DNA from: Halobaculum roseum
GTDB lineage: Archaea > Halobacteriota > Halobacteria > Halobacteriales > Haloferacaceae
Length of the DNA stretch: 64,000 bases
Reading direction: 5' to 3'
NCBI RefSeq assembly: GCF_019880245.1
Contig: NZ_CP082287.1
Location: forward strand, 124,001 to 188,000
A program made the position numbers and the translations under genes. Shown piece after piece: positions 59,788-64,000 of the stretch; the stretch's first letter is position 1, and every line of letters begins with the position of its first letter. Below the pieces are notes generated by a model. The model worked only from the letters and a program-made list of their open reading frames with translations. It searched no databases and was not told the origin of the DNA.

Positions 59788-59871
59788 CTGGGGCACTCCA
59801 CGCTATCGATATCGTGGTCTGATCCCGACGGTAGAGAAACGATTAACGGGTGACGTGTGAACGTCGGAAAC

Positions 59872-60270
59872 GTGACCGACGATCTCGCGTATCCTTCTGC
59901 CGAACTCATTCTAAATCTCCACGAACAAATCGTGGCAGAAGGCGACACTACTGAGCCAGGCGTTCGGTCAGAAGACGCGATTGCATCCGCGCTGCAGTAC
60001 ATCTCGGAGGGGTACTTCGGCGAAGTACCCGAGACAATTCACCACAAAGGAGTCCATCTGATGCGGCTTCTCGTGGCGGAGCATCCATTCGTCGACGGGA
60101 ACAAGCGAACAGCGCTCCGAACAGTCGTCGTCTTCTATATGATGAACGGGTACACATTTGACTACGGTGATGAAATTCGTGCGCTCTTGCACCGGTTTGC
60201 GACCGACGAAGCTGCGGTCGACACGGACACTGCGGTCATTTACTTCCGCGCATGCGCTCGTCGCAACTGA
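59872..60270 (+). CDS. doc: Doc/Fic-family toxin (death on curing)
   Basis: 132 residues from GTG 59872 (MTDDLAYPSAELILNLHEQI); GTG 59857 would add 5 residues. The Fic motif HPFVDGNKRTAL is complete. Doc proteins of this type phosphorylate elongation factor Tu/EF1A (known for the bacterial family). The remainder (FYMMNGYTFDYGDEIRALLH) fits the family. The partner gene upstream is frameshifted, so the pair may be toxin without working antitoxin. Confidence 0.88.
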   Translation: MTDDLAYPSAELILNLHEQIVAEGDTTEPGVRSEDAIASALQYISEGYFGEVPETIHHKGVHLMRLLVAEHPFVDGNKRTALRTVVVFYMMNGYTFDYGDEIRALLHRFATDEAAVDTDTAVIYFRACARRN

Positions 60271-60303
60271 TAAAGGGTCACACTGAGTATCTTCAACAGA
60301 GCA

Positions 60304-60474
60304 ATGGCGTCCAGCACCGATTCCTCGGCGGCGGTCGACGACGAGGTCCGCCAGCTGTACGAGCGGTATCAGGCGGCCGAGAGCGACGCCGAACGTCACG
60401 CGATCGCTCTCGAGATGGGGAAGCTCGATGGACGCCGTCACGCGGAGATCTACGCAGCACTCGAAGACGAGTAA
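60304..60474 (+). CDS. Small acidic helical protein
   Basis: 56 residues from ATG 60304: MASSTDSSAAVDDEVRQLYE, then RYQAAESDAERHAIALEMGK and a short end with HAEIYAALEDE. It is fully helical, acidic and Ala-rich, as expected for a haloarchaeal small protein. Function unknown. It follows the Doc gene by 33 bp and could belong to the same transcript. Confidence 0.55.
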   Translation: MASSTDSSAAVDDEVRQLYERYQAAESDAERHAIALEMGKLDGRRHAEIYAALEDE

Positions 60475-60603
60475 CTATCTTTCCGTCCTCTCATATGCGG
60501 CATCCTCGGTGACTGGCGATCAGTGATCGGCAACTAACTCATTCGTCATGCAGGCGCGCTCTTGCTCGCGCCCAGTAGTACGCTCGCGAAGCCGCGAGCG
60601 AGA

Positions 60604-60930
60604 GCGAGTCGCAAGGTCGTTACGGTCGATGAACAGGCATTCGAGAAAGCTGGCGAGCAGACGGTCGATACAGACGGCTTCCCGTTCGTCGATGAGACGC
60701 CGGAGTTCGATGCCGCAGTCGAGCAGGAGACGCAGACGAAAGTGGATGCGAACCACCCGGACGGGATCGCGGACACGAGCAAGGATCGGATTCACGGCGT
60801 CACCCTCGAACAGGAAGAGCGCATTCGGGCGCGGGAAGCCGAACTGGAGCGCATCGGTGCCCAGGCTGAGCTAGGGACCCAGGAAGGTCGTGAGCAGCGC
60901 ACGCGAAAGGTCGTCAGCGAGCAGTGTGTT
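60604..60930 (+). pseudogene. Internal fragment of a haloarchaeal hypothetical protein
   Basis: The frame reads RKVVTVDEQAFEKAGEQTVD, then FPFVDETPEFDAAVEQETQT, KVDANHPDGIADTSKDRIHG and VTLEQEERIRAREAELERIG. This is coherent acidic protein with a helical end, but it has no convincing start. The 3' side runs into antisense of the next gene. Both ends of the original gene appear lost. Confidence 0.5.
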
Positions 60931-61291
60931 CGTCACTTTCGAGGTCGCCGTCGGCGAGCGACTGTTCGAGCTCTTCCCACGTCTCGACGTCGTAGGTCGC
61001 CTGCCACTCCTCGATCTCCTCGGTGATCGCGGCCAGTTCGTTCCGTAGCTCCTCGCGCGTGTTCTTCTCGATGAGCGTCCGGATTTTCTCGAAGAGCAGA
61101 CGGGTGTGGTCCGGCTGGTAGCGCGTGGTCTCGCCGGCCTCGACGCGGCGCAGCTGGCCCTGGTCGACGAGATCCTGGAGTTCCCCGTTGGTCGTACTCC
61201 AAGCCCCATCAGCTTGCTCGCTGATCCAGTTGACTGACCGTGGTTCGCGAAGTGACTCGGCGACCGCCCGAATGCGGTCGCGGGCGCTCAT
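60914..61291 (-). CDS. DUF7342-like winged-helix protein
   Basis: 125 residues. RIRAVAESLREPRSVNWISE, QADGAWSTTNGELQDLVDQG and RRVEAGETTRYQPDHTRLLF form a winged helix. The C-terminal half is a long helix (TREELRNELAAITEEIEEWQ). In haloarchaea such genes often lie beside PIN-type toxin genes, as here (55 bp after the PIN gene). Confidence 0.72.
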   Translation of the reverse strand: MSARDRIRAVAESLREPRSVNWISEQADGAWSTTNGELQDLVDQGQLRRVEAGETTRYQPDHTRLLFEKIRTLIEKNTREELRNELAAITEEIEEWQATYDVETWEELEQSLADGDLESDEHTAR

Positions 61292-61346
61292 CGACTCAGT
61301 CCACGACTGAACGCCGTCCTGCGGGGTTCGGACATACTTGGCACCT

Positions 61347-61844
61347 CTAGCTCTGATTGCGATACGGAAGCGTTGTCACGTCGAACGCATCGTAGTGCCG
61401 GTCGTACGTAAGGATGTGATCGACCCCTAAGGCGTCCATATGGGCTGCAACAGTGAAATCGGTGAGTGACGCATCCAGATCCGTCCACTCGACGAACGTT
61501 GCTTTGGCGTCATCGAAAACGTCCTCGGAGACGGATTCGAACTGATAGAGCGTGCTCTCGTCGAGCGTCGTCAGGAACGAGGCTGCGTTCCGCATCGACG
61601 CTTGCTTTTTCAGCCGTGTCGCAGCCTCGTCGACGATGTGATCGTTGACGATGAGGCGACGATAGGGGAGGTCACCGTCGCGGACAAAGGTCATGAACGC
61701 CCGCGAGACTGCGTGCATCTGATCTTGTGGGTTGAATAATGCGTACAGGAACTTCGGCCCGACGACGACCTGATGGCGGACGTGCCCCGGGCGAAAATGC
61801 TCGGGCGTGATCGTCCCAATCGGGGTTTCGACTGGTTCAGCCAT
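61347..61844 (-). CDS. PIN-domain protein (VapC-like)
   Basis: 165 residues. PKFLYALFNPQDQMHAV, LIVNDHIVDEAATRLKKQ, then ASLTDFTVAAHMDALGVDHI and LTYDRHYDAFDV give the PIN order with acidic residues in the second half. The first motif has Lys-Phe where most PIN proteins have Asp (PKFLYALFN), so catalysis may differ. It follows the 61851-62162 gene by 6 bp. Confidence 0.72.
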   Translation of the reverse strand: MAEPVETPIGTITPEHFRPGHVRHQVVVGPKFLYALFNPQDQMHAVSRAFMTFVRDGDLPYRRLIVNDHIVDEAATRLKKQASMRNAASFLTTLDESTLYQFESVSEDVFDDAKATFVEWTDLDASLTDFTVAAHMDALGVDHILTYDRHYDAFDVTTLPYRNQS

Positions 61845-61850
61845 CCAAAT

Positions 61851-62162
61851 TCAGGATTGCGCAGACGGGTCATCGGCGAGCGTGAACGATTCGTCGCTGC
61901 CGTCCCACTCCTCGACGAGATCGTCTTCCTCGCGGGCATCCGTCGCCGCCGACGCTGGGAGCGATTCGTCCTCGAGGTCGTCGAGGACTGTGAACGCCGG
62001 GTCGTTCGGGTCGGCCTGCTGCTGGCGTTCGATCCACTCGATAAGCGCCTCGTGGCCGGCTTCCTTGAGCGAGAGCCCGTGCTCTCGAGCGAACTCCCGG
62101 AAGCGTTCGTATTCGTCCTCGTTCAGTTCAGTTTGCACGTGCTTGGTGTCGTTGCTGCTCAT
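61851..62162 (-). CDS. Antitoxin-like protein partner of the PIN gene
   Basis: 103 residues from ATG 62162 (MSSNDTKHVQTELNEDEYER). The N-terminal strand-helix-helix (FREFAREHGLSLKEAGHEAL) is ribbon-helix-helix-like, followed by an acidic tail typical for toxin neutralisation. A longer start adds only MGVATGVP. Stop lies 6 bp before the PIN start. Confidence 0.75.
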   Translation of the reverse strand: MSSNDTKHVQTELNEDEYERFREFAREHGLSLKEAGHEALIEWIERQQQADPNDPAFTVLDDLEDESLPASAATDAREEDDLVEEWDGSDESFTLADDPSAQS

Positions 62163-62310
62163 AGGGACCCCAGTTGCTACTCCCATCTACTTGCTCATAA
62201 AGTATAACATGTTCGCATGGGATAGTTCATGGCCCATGCTTAAACGGGAGACAGGGCGGACTACTGGTCCTGACTCTGAAATACGAATCCGGGACAAACC
62301 ACACCAACCG

Positions 62311-62697
62311 ATGCGTGATCGCTATCTGGATTTCGAGGAACTGCGGCCGACCGGCGAGGCGTCCCACATTCCGGACACGAGACTGGACGGCGGGTGTGAT
62401 GGTAACCCCCGACGGCAACGCGTCGCGACGAACACTGGTGGCTACCCTGATGTGCCGACGGCCGCCGACGGCGAGTGCCAGTCCTGTGGGGCGTCAGTAC
62501 CAGAGGGCCAGACGAAATGCCGGTTCAGTCTCACCAATCATCTCGGGAATGACGCCACTAGCACGAACGAGACAGCGTCGACGACGTTCCTCGGCATTGT
62601 CCACCTGGTCATCAAGTCGACCACGTTCTACGGCGCCGTCGCGAAGGGCGGCGCCGCGGCGAACCTCCTCTCTGCCAACGAGGCGGAGCCGGCCGTC
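62311..62697 (+). pseudogene. N-terminal part of a zinc-binding haloarchaeal protein fused to another remnant
   Basis: From ATG 62311 the frame reads MRDRYLDFEELRPTGEASHI, then GECQSCGASVPEGQTKCRFS and TFLGIVHLVIKSTTFYGAVA. The CxxC plus later C pattern is a zinc ribbon in which the expected fourth Cys has become Ser (CRFS instead of CRFC). The frame continues without break into the ArdC/IrrE-like remnant at about 62690-62710 (EPAVDDAQASEEF), so two different genes have been joined. Confidence 0.5.
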
Positions 62698-63537
62698 GAC
62701 GACGCGCAGGCCAGCGAAGAGTTCTAGGAGTGGCTCGACGTCCAGAGTCGCTTCCACGACTACTCCTACCGGAACACGCTCCTCATCAAGCGGCAGTGTC
62801 CCGAGGCGACCCGGGTTGCGGGCTACCGTACGTGGCAGGAGGAGTTCGACCGCCACGTCAAGGAGGGTGAGTCGGCCATCTGAATCTGGGCGCCGATCAT
62901 CACCAAGCAGTGTCCGGAGTGCGAAAACTCGCCGAGCTACCACGAGAACAGTGACTGTGAGTACGACGAGACGCCGTCCGAGGAGTGGTCCGAGGGCCTG
63001 GTCGGGTTCAAGCCCGCGCCGGTGTTCGATGTCTCCCAGACCGAGGGCGAGCCGCTTCCCGACCTGGATACGGAAGCGACCGGGGACGCCGGCGACCTCG
63101 TCGAACAGTTGACTGCCGCCGCTGACAAACTTGGCGTGACGGTGCGAATCGTTCCCGACGAAGACTGGACCCACGGCGAGGCGAAGGGCATCTGCGAGCA
63201 GCTGAGCCTCGTCGACGTCCAACCGCTCGTCGAGGTGCGTGATCGGGCGAACGAGGCCGACCTCGCGCGGACCCTGATTCACGAGTACGCGCACGCCCTG
63301 CTCCACTTCGACATCGACGACGACACCGAGCAGGCGAAACGCGAAGTCGAGGCCGAAGACGTCGCGTACGTCGTCGGGCGCTACTGCGGGCTCGACACGA
63401 GCGGATCGGCGTTCTACCTCGCTGCGTGGGAGTCGGACGATCCCGAGGTCGTTCGCGGGCGCCTTGGCCGGATTAGTCGAACGGCAGAAGAACTCATCGA
63501 CGTTCTCGAGAGCGAATCCTCGTCCCAACCCAGTTAA
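62690..63537 (+). pseudogene. ArdC/IrrE-like antirestriction-type protein with two nonsense codons
   Basis: One frame reads through two stops. TAG 62725-62727 stands where the flanking text EEF-EWLDVQSRFHDYSYRN suggests Gln, and TGA 62881-62883 stands in ESAI-IWAPIITKQ where Trp is expected. The N-terminal part resembles the single-strand-binding ArdC domain (YRTWQEEFDRHVKEGESA). The C-terminal part holds the metallopeptidase motif LIHEYAHALLHFD (HExxH). ArdC-like proteins protect incoming plasmids from restriction. The gene is dead unless the stops are suppressed. Confidence 0.75.
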
Positions 63538-63575
63538 CCAACAGAGTAATGGGTTCCTTCCGCTCTGTTGGTTAA
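63534..63575. terminator. Perfect 13 bp inverted repeat followed by T-run
   Basis: TTAACCAACAGAG (63534-63546) and CTCTGTTGGTTAA (63563-63575) are exact complements with a 16-base loop, followed by GTTTT. The left arm contains the stop codon TAA (63535-63537) of the preceding remnant. A terminator for the plus strand is likely, or an operator for the gene at 63624. Confidence 0.5.
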
Positions 63576-63623
63576 GTTTTCTGCGCCCGCCGAGGGGCGG
63601 AGGCGCGTTCTAACCTCCGTCGA

Positions 63624-64000
63624 ATGATGACTGAACCCTATCTCACGACAGTCCTCGAGGAAACCGAGCACGTTGCCGAGCAGCACGACCAGGTCGCTCG
63701 AACGACAGACAACCAAGCCCACGAGTACCTCCGATACGCTGTCCTCCGGGTGCTCGAAGGCGAGTCGGACCACCTCCCAGCAGACTGGACGCCGATCGAT
63801 GGCGTGACTGTCGGCTACGGGAGCGCCGAGGCGATGTACGACAGCTGGGGCTCCAGCGAAGACTGGTGGGAGACCGTCCCGCCGCAGGAGGCGTGTACCC
63901 GCTTTCGGGTGTTCTTCCCGGCCGACCACCAGACGGTTCCCCGCGACATCGTCGACGTGATGGCCGCGCTCGGGGCCTGGCGCGTCTGGACTGGGAGCGC
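63624..64000 (+). CDS. Hypothetical protein, cut by the window end
   Basis: Open from ATG 63624 (or 63627) to the edge, at least 125 residues: MTEPYLTTVLEETEHVAEQH, then HEYLRYAVLRVLEGESDHLP, SAEAMYDSWGSSEDWWETVP and FRVFFPADHQTVPRDIVDVM. It is acidic and aromatic-rich, and I do not recognise it. The inverted repeat at 63534-63575 lies upstream. Confidence 0.6.
   Translation, partial: MMTEPYLTTVLEETEHVAEQHDQVARTTDNQAHEYLRYAVLRVLEGESDHLPADWTPIDGVTVGYGSAEAMYDSWGSSEDWWETVPPQEACTRFRVFFPADHQTVPRDIVDVMAALGAWRVWTGS

Noticed and set aside
62725-62883. In-frame TAG and TGA as recoded amino acids (pyrrolysine or selenocysteine)
   Set aside because: Gln and Trp fit the flanking text, two different stops occur in one gene, and neighbouring genes are decayed. 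Simple nonsense mutation is more likely.

Overview
The window is from a halophilic archaeon (class Halobacteria). The proteins are strongly acidic (Asp/Glu-rich, few Lys) and coding DNA is mostly GC-rich with GC-biased third positions. Start regions look archaeal, with AT-rich TATA-like boxes and short or absent leaders. Typical haloarchaeal families occur: RdfA plus an archaea-specific SMC-related protein, a TFB-like factor, DUF7563-type zinc fingers, a DUF5817-type zinc ribbon and haloarchaeal VapBC/HicAB modules. I see no rRNA, no convincing tRNA and no CRISPR array. The many toxin-antitoxin modules, broken genes, insertion elements and defence genes point to an accessory replicon or large genomic island. 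All functional calls come from motif reading and memory of families; no search was run.

Layout. 0-12 kb: a minus-strand catabolic cluster (three-subunit molybdenum hydroxylase, acyl-CoA ligase, hot-dog thioesterase, DUF6282-like metal hydrolase, BenE-like carrier, CoxG-like protein). A divergent RdfA-SMC pair and a MocA-like molybdenum cofactor nucleotidyltransferase follow. 12-22.5 kb: decayed accessory DNA with an IS6-type remnant, a TFB-like gene without a start codon, a DUF3006/metallo-beta-lactamase lipoprotein pair, VapBC-, HicAB- and RelE-type modules, three related winged-helix regulators and a TnpB-only IS200/IS605-type element. 22.5-25.2 kb: a 2157 bp unit with 18 bp terminal inverted repeats and a perfect 8 bp target duplication. 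It carries a beta-helix lipoprotein gene and a small membrane protein gene but no transposase. 25.5-36.5 kb: a RecA-like/small helical/degenerate DNA polymerase B operon, two VapBC-type modules and an AddAB-like helicase-nuclease pair.

36.7-49.0 kb is a defence island. It has a large Eco57I-class methylase/nuclease with an AT-richer specificity region, an HsdR-N-like nuclease and a fragment of a second methylase. Then comes a six-gene run holding a PD-(D/E)XK-like nuclease, a membrane protein and a Shedu (DUF4263) nuclease among proteins I do not recognise; this run is my best candidate for an undescribed system. 49.2-58.1 kb looks like a replicon or mobile-element core: convergent winged-helix genes, a structured leader, a tightly overlapping run of regulator and zinc-finger genes, a noncoding tract rich in perfect hairpins, a 1213-residue DUF5817-type protein and a cluster of short direct repeats. 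58.2-64 kb holds small proteins, a Doc toxin with a frameshifted partner, further toxin-antitoxin pairs and an ArdC/IrrE-like pseudogene with two nonsense codons.

How the parts fit: the molybdenum hydroxylase, its maturation-type genes, the ligase and the carrier probably take up and oxidise or activate one organic substrate. The rest is mainly conflict and maintenance DNA (restriction, Shedu, toxin-antitoxin, TnpB, antirestriction remnants) with regulators that may share operator sequences.
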